Part shown: positions 24,869 to 34,015 of the stretch, one piece after another
Numbering within the stretch: the stretch's first letter is position 1
Layout of the letters: every line of letters starts with the position of its first letter
Assembly: GCA_017500935.1 (NCBI GenBank)
Contig: JAFVXW010000046.1
Location: 123,679 to 187,678 of the forward strand
From: Lachnospiraceae bacterium
GTDB lineage: Bacteria > Bacillota > Clostridia > Lachnospirales > Lachnospiraceae
DNA length: 64,000 nucleotides
Direction: 5' to 3'
Made by a program: the position numbers and the translations under genes
Notes under the pieces: generated by a model
Told to the model about the DNA's origin: nothing
Databases searched by the model: none
What the model saw: only the letters and a program-made list of their open reading frames with translations

Positions 24869-26542
24869 TCAGCAAAATGTAAGTGTTACTTTTTCCTTCA
24901 CGGGAGTTGCCTGTGTCATGGCAATAAATACAGACTGGTCATCACGCATCAGAGTACCGCGCATTGCCTCGCCATAGGAATCCTTATGGTATCCGCCGCT
25001 GATACAAAGCTTATGATGATCAGAATAGCGGTATTCAGACTTGTCTGATTTCTGATAGAAGTATTCACCGCCTCTTGCATTGATCTCCACGGAATCCGTC
25101 ACATAATTGCCGCCGGGTGCAAGCATGATCTCCAGCTTGGTAGGCACACATTCCACACCCTCGGAAACGATCTCAAACTCTGCGCTGTTTTCACAGAAAG
25201 TCACATGCACCTTCAGGATATAGTCCTGCATATGGATATCAGGGCGCAGAGAATGATCCATGTCCGCCCATACACTGGTGGACGGTTTCGTGGGCATAAC
25301 ACCTTTATATCCCCAGCGCATTTTATAGGTCATTAAAAATCCGCTTTCCGTCTCTTCCAGAGTCTGCGCTGCAAACTGTCCCTTGGCATAAAAGCTTCCT
25401 GCCAGACGCAGATATGCAACATGGTTTTTATACTGAAGCATTGCAAAAATAGGACGCTCCTTTACTAAAGTCATGGAAAAATCACCCTTGCGGGCACGTA
25501 CAATACCGCTCTTTTCAAAAAGCTTTACATAGTTTAAATCCGGTTCTGCAGATGCTGTTATGGTCTCTGCTTTTGCCATCAGTTCCGGATCAAAAGCCAG
25601 GAAAGGCAGATACTCAAAATACGGGATCGGCGGTGTGGTCGCACAAAGCATTGCGTATGCCCCCATTGTCTGCGCCAGCATGGTATCCGCGATCCATTTA
25701 AACTCTGCATTGCCGGTCTGCAGTGCCATGTAATAATAGCAGCCATAGTAAATTCTCCAGTCAGGGGCAGTTCCCACATCCTGTCTGGTGGAATTTAAGG
25801 TGTTAATGGTTCTGTCCGGTTCAAAATATTTCATGACCATATTCAGGTTTCGGGTAACATGATCGTAAAGCTCAGTCATGCCGCAGTATTTTGCAAGGGT
25901 GATCAGTGCACGGTCACATACGATGTTGTAAACACCTGCGGAACGTTCTGTATATTCACCTTCCTCGTCACAATCAATACCTTCATCCAAAAACTGTCTT
26001 ACGCGTACCATACACTCTTCTCTTCCGGTAAGCTTATAACATAAAGCCAGCGCTGCGCTTAAAACCCAACGGTGATTGGGAGTATGAAAACCGCCATTTA
26101 AAATACCGTCAGCACAATTATGTACGAAAGCCATAAGTTTCTGATCCAGAATCTGTTCTTCCGGGGTATCTCCCATTCTTTCTCTCATCATAATATAGCT
26201 GGGACCGATATTCTGGATGATAAAAGCAGTCTCCGCACCGTCATGAAAATTGGTTTCAAACAGATCCAGGGTACCGTCTTCATGCTGCATGGAAGCCGCA
26301 AAATCAATGGCAGCCGCAGCTCTTTCCAGAAGCTGTCTGTCATGATAATATGCACATTCCGGCGTGTAATAGCCATCAATAAGCTGACGAGCTGCACCGA
26401 TCGCACTGTGTCCGCCTGTATATCCTTTATCAAGCTGTTCGATCGCGCCGTAAATTGCGGAAGTTTCATCCATACACTGGCGGCGGAGCACTTCTGCCAC
26501 TGCACCGTCAAGTGCTTTGTAATGATACATTAAATGATTCAT
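24869..26542 (-). CDS. Unrecognised cytosolic enzyme with N-terminal helical toroid and C-terminal beta-sandwich
   Basis: A 557-residue protein with no signal peptide. The first 330 residues are helical with a toroid-like pattern (AAAAIDFAASMQHEDGTLDLF, NHRWVLSAALALCYKLTG, SAGVYNIVCDRALITLAKY). The rest is beta-rich with Trp, Tyr and Gly (FLMTYKMRWGYKGVMPTKP). This layout recalls heparinase-type and other polysaccharide lyases, but no catalytic motif can be named with safety. ATG 26542 has AAAGGAG six bases before. It follows the carB terminator with no clear promoter between, and converges on the other unknown enzyme gene; the pair may work on the same glycan. Confidence 0.6.
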   Translation of the reverse strand: MNHLMYHYKALDGAVAEVLRRQCMDETSAIYGAIEQLDKGYTGGHSAIGAARQLIDGYYTPECAYYHDRQLLERAAAAIDFAASMQHEDGTLDLFETNFHDGAETAFIIQNIGPSYIMMRERMGDTPEEQILDQKLMAFVHNCADGILNGGFHTPNHRWVLSAALALCYKLTGREECMVRVRQFLDEGIDCDEEGEYTERSAGVYNIVCDRALITLAKYCGMTELYDHVTRNLNMVMKYFEPDRTINTLNSTRQDVGTAPDWRIYYGCYYYMALQTGNAEFKWIADTMLAQTMGAYAMLCATTPPIPYFEYLPFLAFDPELMAKAETITASAEPDLNYVKLFEKSGIVRARKGDFSMTLVKERPIFAMLQYKNHVAYLRLAGSFYAKGQFAAQTLEETESGFLMTYKMRWGYKGVMPTKPSTSVWADMDHSLRPDIHMQDYILKVHVTFCENSAEFEIVSEGVECVPTKLEIMLAPGGNYVTDSVEINARGGEYFYQKSDKSEYRYSDHHKLCISGGYHKDSYGEAMRGTLMRDDQSVFIAMTQATPVKEKVTLTFC

Positions 26543-26560
26543 GCTGTTCTCCTTTCCCTG

Positions 26561-26601
26561 TATAAAAACGGAAATGCCAATATTAACCGGCATTTCCGTT
26601 T
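26561..26601 (-). terminator. Terminator after carB
   Basis: Thirteen-pair stem AAACGGAAATGCC/GGCATTTCCGTTT with a ten-base loop and a T-run on the minus strand, 20 bases after the carB stop. Confidence 0.9.
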
Positions 26602-26620
26602 CTGCTGCTTTACTTATTCT

Positions 26621-29600
26621 TTATTTGTCAGTGATCTCTGCGTGGAATTCCTGCAGGGACTTAACAGGCTGTTTGCCGTCACGTTTTGCAGAGCGGATTG
26701 CTTCTACAGTAGCCTTGGCAGCTGCCATGGTGGTGATATAAGGAATCTTGTGCTTGATCGCTGCTTTACGGATATAGCTGTCATCAGTTGCACCCTTCTT
26801 GCTTCCAAGAGGAGTGTTAACAATCAGCTGAATCTTTTCGTTGGTGATCTTGTCAAGGATGTTGGGACGTCCTTCATCGATCTTGCAGATCTTGAGTGCA
26901 GGAATGCCTGCTGCTTCGATCATATCGCAGGTTCTGCCGGTAGCCATGATCTCAAAGCCGCAGCTTCTGAAACCTTTGGCAACTTCAACAACTTCTGCTT
27001 TATCACGGTCATTTACAGAGATCAGTACACAGCCTTCAGTAGGCAGAACACTCTTGGTTGCTTCCTGAGACTTGTAGAATGCTTCACCAAAGTCTGCAGA
27101 CAGGCCAAGAACTTCACCGGTGGAACGCATTTCAGGTCCGAGAACAGGGTCTACTTCAGGGAACATGTTGAAGGGGAATACCGCTTCTTTTACACCGTAG
27201 TGTGCGAAGTTCTTCTCTTTCAGAGAAGGAACAGGGCTTTCGTTGCCGGTGAAAGGCATAGTGATGATCTCAGTTGCAACAGATACCATGTTGATACCGC
27301 AAACCTTGGATACCAGCGGAACGGTTCTGGATGCACGGGGGTTAGCCTCGATCACATAAACTTTGCCGTCTTCGATCGCATACTGCATATTCATCAGACC
27401 AACAACGTTCATTTCGCTTGCGATCTTTCTGGTGTAATCCTTAATGGTTTCTACCTGCTCATCAGTCAGACCCTTAGGAGGAATGATACAAGCGGAGTCA
27501 CCGGAGTGAATACCTGCAAGCTCGATATGCTCCATAACAGAAGGAACAAATACATTGGTACCGTCACTGATCGCATCTGCTTCACACTCAGTTGCATGAT
27601 GCAGGAAACGGTCGATCAGGATAGGTCTGTCGGGAGTAACACCAACTGCCTGCTGCATATAGAAGGTAAGCGCTGCATCGTCGTAAACAACTTCCATACC
27701 GCGGCCGCCCAGAACGTAGGAAGGACGAACCATAACGGGATAACCGATTCTGTGTGCAACTTCCAGTGCTTCTTCGGTGTTAACTGCCATACCTGCTTCA
27801 GGCATGGGAATTTCCAGTTTTTCCATCATTGCACGGAACAGATCTCTGTCTTCTGCAAGGTCGATGGTTTCAGGAGTGGTGCCAAGAATGTTGACGCCGT
27901 TCTTCTTTAAGTCTGCTGCCAGATTCAGAGGAGTCTGACCGCCAAACTGTGCGATAACGCCTACAGGCTTTTCTTTATTGTAAATAGAAAGTACATCTTC
28001 CAGAGTCAGAGGCTCGAAGTAAAGCTTATCGGAAGTATCATAGTCAGTGGATACGGTCTCAGGGTTACAGTTAACGATAATGGTATAGAATCCCAGCTTG
28101 CGCAGTGCCTTTGCAGCATGTACGCAGCAGTAGTCAAATTCGATACCCTGACCGATACGGTTGGGACCGCCGCCTAAGATCATAACCTTGGGTCTGTTGT
28201 CTTCACAGGGGCTCTTGTCTTCAATATGATAGCTGGAGTAATAATAAGCGGAATCCTTGGTAGAGCTTACATGTACGCCTTCCCATGCTTCCACAATGTT
28301 GTTTTCAATTCTGGTATTACGGATATCAGCTTCTGCAACATTCAGAATCTGGCTCAGATATTTGTCAGAGAAACCATCCAGCTTAGCCTGTCTTAAATCT
28401 TCAACGGCAGGAACCTGTCCCTGATATTTGCCAGCCAGAGCTTCTTCTTCTTCCACCAGTTCCTTCATCTGCTGGATGAAATAGGTCTTAACCTTGGTCA
28501 GGTTATGGATTTCTTCAACGGATGCGCCTTTTCTGAGTGCTTCATACATGATGAAGTGACGTTCGCTGGAAGCGGTTGCAAGCTTTGTCAGCAGTTCTTT
28601 TTTGGTCATCTTGTCAAAGCCGCCTACATAGCCAAGACCGTATCTGCTCTTTTCAAGGGAACGGATTGCCTTCTGCAGTGCTTCTTTATAAGTTTTACCG
28701 ATACTCATAACTTCGCCAACAGCTCTCATCTGAGTACCAAGCTTATCTTCTACGCCTTTGAACTTTTCAAATGCCCATCTTGCAAATTTTAATACGATAT
28801 AGTCGCCATCAGGAACATACTTGTCCAGAGTGCCGTACTTACCGCAGGGAATCTCATCCAGACTTAAGCCGCATGCCAGCATAGCAGAAACCAGTGCGAT
28901 CGGGAAACCGGTAGCCTTGGAAGCCAGCGCAGAGGAACGTGAGGTTCTGGGGTTGATCTCGATGATAACTGCACGGTCAGAAACCGGATCATGTGCAAAC
29001 TGTACGTTACAGCCGCCGATAACCTCGATGGCATTTACGATCTTATATGCCTGTTCCTGAAGCTTTTTCTGAGTTGCTTCAGAAATGGTCAGCATGGGGG
29101 CAGAACAGAAAGAGTCACCGGTGTGTACGCCTACAGGATCTATGTTTTCAATAAAGCATACAGTGATCATGTTGCCTTTAGCATCACGAACTACTTCAAG
29201 CTCCAGTTCTTCCCATCCAAGAATGGATTCTTCTACCAGAACCTGACCTACAAGGCTGGCCTGAAGACCTCTTGCACATACAGTCTTTAATTCTTCTTTG
29301 TTGTATACAAGGCCGCCGCCTACGCCGCCCATGGTATAAGCGGGACGCAGAACAACAGGATAACCCAGATCATCAGCGATCTTGAGTGCTTCTTCAACAG
29401 TATAGGCAACATCGCTTCTTGCCATGTCAACGCCCAGAGAAGCCATGGTGTTCTTAAACTCGATTCGGTCTTCACCGCGCTCGATGGCATCAACCTGAAC
29501 ACCGATAACCTTTACATTGTATTTATCCAGAACGCCTGCTTCATGCAGCTCAGAACACAGGTTCAGACCGGACTGACCTCCAAGGTTAGGAAGCAGCGCA

Positions 29601-29848
29601 TCGGGACGCTCTTTTGCGATGATCTGTTCCAGACGCTCTACATTTAAAGGCTCGATATAAGTGATATCGGCAGTATCAGGGTCTGTCATGATTGTTGCCG
29701 GATTGGAGTTAACCAATACGATCTCATACCCCAACTGTTTCAGTGCCTTACATGCCTGGGTACCGGAATAGTCGAACTCACATGCCTGACCGATAATAAT
29801 CGGACCGGAGCCGATGATCAACACTTTGTGAATGTCTTCTCTCTTCAT
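26621..29848 (-). CDS. carB: Carbamoyl-phosphate synthase large subunit
   Basis: Makes carbamoyl phosphate from bicarbonate, ammonia and two ATP for arginine and pyrimidine synthesis. The full 1075 residues are present: two ATP-grasp halves (first VLIIGSGPIIIGQACEFDYSG; second VMILGGGPNRIGQGIEFDYC near 555), each with its EINPRTSRSSAL or EANPRASRTVPL site, then a C-terminal MGS-like domain (about 935 on) where UMP or ornithine act. The small subunit carA is not in the window. It is transcribed alone from the promoter at 29904-29932. Confidence 0.98.
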   Translation of the reverse strand: MKREDIHKVLIIGSGPIIIGQACEFDYSGTQACKALKQLGYEIVLVNSNPATIMTDPDTADITYIEPLNVERLEQIIAKERPDALLPNLGGQSGLNLCSELHEAGVLDKYNVKVIGVQVDAIERGEDRIEFKNTMASLGVDMARSDVAYTVEEALKIADDLGYPVVLRPAYTMGGVGGGLVYNKEELKTVCARGLQASLVGQVLVEESILGWEELELEVVRDAKGNMITVCFIENIDPVGVHTGDSFCSAPMLTISEATQKKLQEQAYKIVNAIEVIGGCNVQFAHDPVSDRAVIIEINPRTSRSSALASKATGFPIALVSAMLACGLSLDEIPCGKYGTLDKYVPDGDYIVLKFARWAFEKFKGVEDKLGTQMRAVGEVMSIGKTYKEALQKAIRSLEKSRYGLGYVGGFDKMTKKELLTKLATASSERHFIMYEALRKGASVEEIHNLTKVKTYFIQQMKELVEEEEALAGKYQGQVPAVEDLRQAKLDGFSDKYLSQILNVAEADIRNTRIENNIVEAWEGVHVSSTKDSAYYYSSYHIEDKSPCEDNRPKVMILGGGPNRIGQGIEFDYCCVHAAKALRKLGFYTIIVNCNPETVSTDYDTSDKLYFEPLTLEDVLSIYNKEKPVGVIAQFGGQTPLNLAADLKKNGVNILGTTPETIDLAEDRDLFRAMMEKLEIPMPEAGMAVNTEEALEVAHRIGYPVMVRPSYVLGGRGMEVVYDDAALTFYMQQAVGVTPDRPILIDRFLHHATECEADAISDGTNVFVPSVMEHIELAGIHSGDSACIIPPKGLTDEQVETIKDYTRKIASEMNVVGLMNMQYAIEDGKVYVIEANPRASRTVPLVSKVCGINMVSVATEIITMPFTGNESPVPSLKEKNFAHYGVKEAVFPFNMFPEVDPVLGPEMRSTGEVLGLSADFGEAFYKSQEATKSVLPTEGCVLISVNDRDKAEVVEVAKGFRSCGFEIMATGRTCDMIEAAGIPALKICKIDEGRPNILDKITNEKIQLIVNTPLGSKKGATDDSYIRKAAIKHKIPYITTMAAAKATVEAIRSAKRDGKQPVKSLQEFHAEITDK

Positions 29849-29903
29849 AAATCTCCACCCATTTATCCTTTCGAATTAATTATTATCCTAAAAATCCATT
29901 GTC

Positions 29904-29932
29904 ATTCTAACATACTTCTTTCCATGTAACAA
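29904..29932 (-). promoter_or_regulatory. Promoter for carB
   Basis: Minus strand TTGTTA (29932-29927), 17-base spacer, TAGAAT (29909-29904) with TGT before it. It starts 10 bases after the glycosyltransferase stop. Confidence 0.65.
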
Positions 29933-29941
29933 TCTATGTTC

Positions 29942-30964
29942 TTAATTAAATCCAAAAAATTTCTGACAAATTTTATATCCTTCCACTGTGATCCAGCGTC
30001 CGGTCCTTCCGGGCAGATTCATGCAGTTGCCCAAAAGCCCGTACCTTAACTTTCTGTACACAGCCCTGTCCTTTTGTCTGATGTACTGCAGCAGCTCTTT
30101 TTTCTTATCAAGAGCCTGCTTATCCCCGATTCTGATGAGCATAATGGAAGAAACCGTGGTGATGATATCCAGATAACCCAGCATATATTTTTCCACCATC
30201 TTGTTGGGGAGAGAGGCCTTTTTATCGATCAGATAATCTGCCATCATTTTATTTACTTTCAGCTGCTGGTCAATCCGCCCCATCATTACCTTTTCATTGA
30301 CAGACTGATCTGAACGCCCGATATAATATCTGTAAAAATTCACATCCAGATAATACATATTGCGCACATAGGGCAGCGGTTCAAAGACATAAAGGTTGTC
30401 CACATAAAAAGTATGCTCCGGCAGTTTGAGTCCGCACTCTCTCAAAAGCTTGGTCCGGTAAATCACCGAATGCATCAGAATATACTGTCCCGTGCGCAGA
30501 TGTCCCACATCGCTCCAGGTAAACATTCTTCCCTGGGGAAGTGCATTTGTGTAACGGATCACTTTTTTTCTGCGTTCTCCTTCTTTTTCATATACATAAT
30601 TGCTGATCAGAAGGTCAAGCACCTGATGTGTACCGGTCAGTTCTCTTAAAGTATCCAGAATCTTTAAATATGCATCTTCCTTTACCCAGTCATCACTGTC
30701 CACAACTTTAAAATAAAGCCCCGATGCAATGGCAATACCGGCATTTACGCCGGAGCCGTGACCGCCGTTTTCTTTATGGATTGCTTTGACGATCGTGGGA
30801 TATTTGGCGGCATAGGCATCCGCAATCTTTGCGGTATCATCTTTGGAGCCGTCATTGATGATCAGAATCTCCACGTCCTCCCCGCCGACAAGAAGGGATT
30901 CTATACATTTTTCCATATATGCCTGTGAATTATAACAGGGAATTGCAATCGACAGAAGTTTCAT
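29942..30964 (-). CDS. Glycosyltransferase family 2 protein
   Basis: GT-A fold glycosyltransferase of 340 residues. The N-terminus MKLLSIAIPCYNSQAYMEKC, VEILIINDGSKDDT with the nucleotide-binding aspartates, and the VVDSDDWV metal motif (DxD equivalent, near residue 93) are clear. It lacks membrane segments, so it is likely a soluble or peripheral cytosolic enzyme making a cell-surface glycan. It is the last gene after DUF1653 and the SfsA-MutY fusion, with a 13-base gap. The sugar donor is unknown. Confidence 0.92.
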   Translation of the reverse strand: MKLLSIAIPCYNSQAYMEKCIESLLVGGEDVEILIINDGSKDDTAKIADAYAAKYPTIVKAIHKENGGHGSGVNAGIAIASGLYFKVVDSDDWVKEDAYLKILDTLRELTGTHQVLDLLISNYVYEKEGERRKKVIRYTNALPQGRMFTWSDVGHLRTGQYILMHSVIYRTKLLRECGLKLPEHTFYVDNLYVFEPLPYVRNMYYLDVNFYRYYIGRSDQSVNEKVMMGRIDQQLKVNKMMADYLIDKKASLPNKMVEKYMLGYLDIITTVSSIMLIRIGDKQALDKKKELLQYIRQKDRAVYRKLRYGLLGNCMNLPGRTGRWITVEGYKICQKFFGFN

Positions 30965-30977
30965 ACACTCCTACTCC

Positions 30978-32771
30978 TTATGTTTCCGGTTCATTTCTGA
31001 ACGCTTCATTGCCTGTGCGGATATGCAGATATGCTGAATATGCCGCAAATGCAGAGGGTATCGGATACGATTTTTCGGTTTCACCGGGACTGACAAACAA
31101 AAACTCCTTTTCACCATATAATGGTGCAAGCGCATCTGTCAGAACCAGATATCCTTTCATATCCCATTCTTTATGTGTAAATATATGTCTGGAATCCGGC
31201 AGGCTTAAGATCCTGACTGCCGGGATTCCCTTTTTTCTGATATACTCATGGATTTCCTGCAGTGTCAGATGCCCGTCAACAGAAGGAAATTCATACATTC
31301 CGGCAAGAAGGCCCTTATCAGGGCGTTTTCTGATAGCCACGCGGTCATCATCCTGAATCACCAGGATTGTTTTCTTTTCAACAGTTCTGGGCTTTTTCGC
31401 GCTCTTTTTGGGATAATCTGCCCAGGAACGATTCCGGTATGCCATACAAAGTGTATTCCATGGACACTGTGCGCATAACGGCGTCCCATTGGGAATACAG
31501 ACAGTCGCTCCCAGTTCCATCAGTGCCTGATTAAAGTCTCCCGGGCGGTCTGTGGGTATGATATCCAAAAGTGTCTTTTCCAGTTCTTTTTTAACCGAAG
31601 GCTGCATAATGTCCCCGTCATCTTCTGTCAGCCGTGCCATCACGCGCAGTACATTGCCGTCCACTGCAGGCACAGGCTGTCTAAAAGCAATCGATGCAAC
31701 CGCACCGGCTGTGTAGCTTCCGATTCCCTTTAAGGTAAGCAGTTTATCGTATTCAGAAGGCATACTTCCTTCAAACTCTGTCATGATCTGCTGTGCCGCA
31801 TATTTTAAATTCCGCGCGCGGTTGTAATACCCCAGCCCTTCCCAGAGCTTTAACAATACATCCTCTTTCACTTCCGCAAGTGCAGCAATGTCCGGAATGT
31901 TCTGCACGAAGCGTTCAAAATACGGTTTGACTGCCTCCACCCTTGTCTGCTGCAGCATGATCTCCGACAGCCACACATAATAAGGTATCGGGTTTTCCCG
32001 CCATGGAAGTGTTCTTTTATTCTCATCATACCACTGCAGAAGCGGCGGCGCAATGTGCTTTAAGAGCTCCTGTTTCTCATAAAACTGTACCGGAACCGGT
32101 CTGTCAATCTGCATCCCGTTTTCCCATACCAGACAGTCAAAAGCCAGGGGACGGACACCCTTTTTGCAGACTTTTTCCAAAGTATCCGCAAAATCTGTAT
32201 GCATCCGGCGGTTAGGCGCAAAATAATCAACGCCCTTCATCTGAATCACAAAAATGCAATAGCTTTCATAGCCTTCCTCCAGCGCCTTTGCCAGTTCTTC
32301 CAGATGTCTGACTGCCCGCTCGGACGGTGCATCGGGAAACAGGGCCGCGCGCTGATGTTCCAGTGTCACACCCTTTACTTCCACAAAAATCTTTCTGTTT
32401 CCTGCTTCCACATAAAAGTCAAAGCGTGAATCCTTATATGTGGTCTCCGGTTTTATTTTGGTTACATTTCCAAAATAACCGCTTTTTACGATCCATTCAT
32501 GTACCGCTTTATTGGGTGCAGAAGAATCAATATTCACAATCTGGTCTTCTTTTTTGACAGCCACCAGATCATAGGCTGTTTTTCTGGCCGGATTGCTGCT
32601 CTCTTCCAGATAAACAGCAGCCCCCGGAACCAAAAGTTCTCCAAGGCGTCCGGTATTTTTCACATGTACCGTTTCACACCTTTTTCCGTTTGGTGTTTCT
32701 ATCTCTGCCCGGGCTATGAAACGATTGTTCCGCTCCACAAAAATACCTGGAATGATCTTTTCATATTTCAT
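30978..32771 (-). CDS. SfsA-MutY fusion: SfsA nuclease joined to A/G-specific adenine glycosylase
   Basis: One uninterrupted frame of 597 residues. Residues 1-232 are SfsA: HVKNTGRLGELLVPG near 36-50 and the PD-(D/E)xK-type site DSRFDFY (114-120) with FVEVKG (129-134). From about 236 to the end is MutY, which removes adenine paired with 8-oxoguanine. It has LPWREN, catalytic Glu270 in WLSEIMLQQT, helix-hairpin-helix LKGIGSYTAGAV, Asp371 in VPAVDGNVLRV, a 4Fe-4S site Cys425, 433, 436, 442 (C-x7-C-x2-C-x5-C) and a C-terminal NUDIX-like 8-oxoG reading domain. The two normally are separate genes. It lies in a unit with DUF1653 and a GT2 gene. Confidence 0.93.
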   Translation of the reverse strand: MKYEKIIPGIFVERNNRFIARAEIETPNGKRCETVHVKNTGRLGELLVPGAAVYLEESSNPARKTAYDLVAVKKEDQIVNIDSSAPNKAVHEWIVKSGYFGNVTKIKPETTYKDSRFDFYVEAGNRKIFVEVKGVTLEHQRAALFPDAPSERAVRHLEELAKALEEGYESYCIFVIQMKGVDYFAPNRRMHTDFADTLEKVCKKGVRPLAFDCLVWENGMQIDRPVPVQFYEKQELLKHIAPPLLQWYDENKRTLPWRENPIPYYVWLSEIMLQQTRVEAVKPYFERFVQNIPDIAALAEVKEDVLLKLWEGLGYYNRARNLKYAAQQIMTEFEGSMPSEYDKLLTLKGIGSYTAGAVASIAFRQPVPAVDGNVLRVMARLTEDDGDIMQPSVKKELEKTLLDIIPTDRPGDFNQALMELGATVCIPNGTPLCAQCPWNTLCMAYRNRSWADYPKKSAKKPRTVEKKTILVIQDDDRVAIRKRPDKGLLAGMYEFPSVDGHLTLQEIHEYIRKKGIPAVRILSLPDSRHIFTHKEWDMKGYLVLTDALAPLYGEKEFLFVSPGETEKSYPIPSAFAAYSAYLHIRTGNEAFRNEPET

Positions 32772-32787
32772 ATTTTACATTCATCTC

Positions 32788-33387
32788 TCAGCGAAGTCTG
32801 TTGCACTCGTACTTTTCAAGCGTCAGCATACAGCTTCTAAGCGTCTGGTACTGTTCTTCCAGATCGCCATCCGGAATCTCCAGATCCAGCGAAACCGCAA
32901 CCGTGTTAAGCATGGACTGGTCGATTCTCATATGAAGAGAATCAAAAATTTCCAGCTTTCTCTCATAGCCGTCTGCATCCAGAAAAGCAAGCAGAAGCGG
33001 ATCGATACCGGGCTCTTCTTCTGTCAAAGCTTCCTGCTGGGTTTTCTCCTGCAAGCTCTCTTTTTGCATACCTTCAACAGATACTGCGGTCATTTCCTGC
33101 AGTTCTGTCTCCTGATACTCACCAGTCTTTGCCGGTTCAGCCAGAGGCAGTCTGGTAAACCGGTACTCTGCCTGAAACTGCGGATACTGATCCAGCGGAT
33201 ATTTACTGCGGTCCACTTTTTGCATAAACATCTCAAGCGGGCGCGCATATACCTGATAATTTCCGTACAAAGCCTGATAAACCACAAGCTGCTGTGCGCT
33301 TTCTGTATGTTCTGCGATCGCAACAATGCGATACAGATTTCCTTTAAAATGCTGATATATTTCTCCTGGTCTGGGAATCTGGTTCAT
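32788..33387 (-). CDS. DUF1653-containing protein
   Basis: A 199-residue cytosolic protein whose first 75 residues match DUF1653 (PRPGEIYQHFKGNLYRIVAI, VVYQALYGNYQVYARPLEMF), a small beta domain. The rest is Glu/Gln-rich and probably flexible up to about 130, then helical. Function is unknown. It lies 16 bases before the SfsA-MutY fusion gene and is the first gene of that unit. Confidence 0.8.
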   Translation of the reverse strand: MNQIPRPGEIYQHFKGNLYRIVAIAEHTESAQQLVVYQALYGNYQVYARPLEMFMQKVDRSKYPLDQYPQFQAEYRFTRLPLAEPAKTGEYQETELQEMTAVSVEGMQKESLQEKTQQEALTEEEPGIDPLLLAFLDADGYERKLEIFDSLHMRIDQSMLNTVAVSLDLEIPDGDLEEQYQTLRSCMLTLEKYECNRLR

Positions 33388-33465
33388 AAAAACCCTCCTG
33401 TCATCTGCTGATCACTGTTCATAGTATACTCCCAAACTGCCTGACTGTCATGTCAAATTTTTGTT

Positions 33466-33837
33466 TTACATCCAGTTAAATTCTGCACTCATACTGCATT
33501 CTTCCGATGAAAAAAAGCAGTTTTCCATACTGTTTTCAAGTCTGTCGATACGGTCCTGTCCAAAATTTTCCAGTCTGTGATGATTGACAGCCAGTGTATA
33601 ATGTCTGCCGCCGTCACGGCCGGTTTCATAAGTCAGCATGACTCCTGCTGATGTCAGACCTTCCCGCGCAAGAATGCCGCGCACCTGATCCACATAAACT
33701 TCTTCCATCTGCTGATAATCTTCCCTGTTTCGTTCCACGGAATGCTGGGGTTTTCCAAATACAACACCGCAGATGCTGCCTGTCAGTACCAGAATCAGAA
33801 TTACGGTTGCCATGCCTGCAATAATCTGTTTTTTCAT
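33466..33837 (-). CDS. Small membrane-anchored protein of unknown function
   Basis: A 123-residue protein with one N-terminal hydrophobic segment (IIAGMATVILILVLTGSICGVVF) and an outer part with a short helix and predicted strands (SAGVMLTYETGRDGGRHYTLAV). I do not recognise a family. A good ribosome site (AAAGGAGA) precedes the ATG. It lies 78 bases from the DUF1653 gene on the same strand. Confidence 0.65.
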   Translation of the reverse strand: MKKQIIAGMATVILILVLTGSICGVVFGKPQHSVERNREDYQQMEEVYVDQVRGILAREGLTSAGVMLTYETGRDGGRHYTLAVNHHRLENFGQDRIDRLENSMENCFFSSEECSMSAEFNWM

Positions 33838-33953
33838 AATGAATTTCTCCTTTGGATGTAGGTGTTTTGCTTTTCTGAAAACAGTATCGCACAGCAGGTG
33901 TCCTATAAATCAGACTCGGTTATCTTTTTACAAAAAATATGCGCAGCGCGCAC

Positions 33954-33985
33954 AAAAAAACAAAGGAGCCCAAATAACCCCTTTG
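33954..33985 (-). terminator. Terminator after the PHP phosphatase gene
   Basis: Stem CAAAGG(G/A)G... CAAAGGAG arms with a nine-base loop, followed on the minus strand by seven T; 30 bases after the stop. Confidence 0.8.
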
Positions 33986-34015
33986 CTTTCTTTTACTATG
34001 TATCTGATTACATCT

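Noticed and set aside
26621-29848. Many plus-strand frames antisense to carB, up to 458 codons
   Set aside because: They are shadow frames of carB and its neighbour; they have no family likeness and a poor start context.
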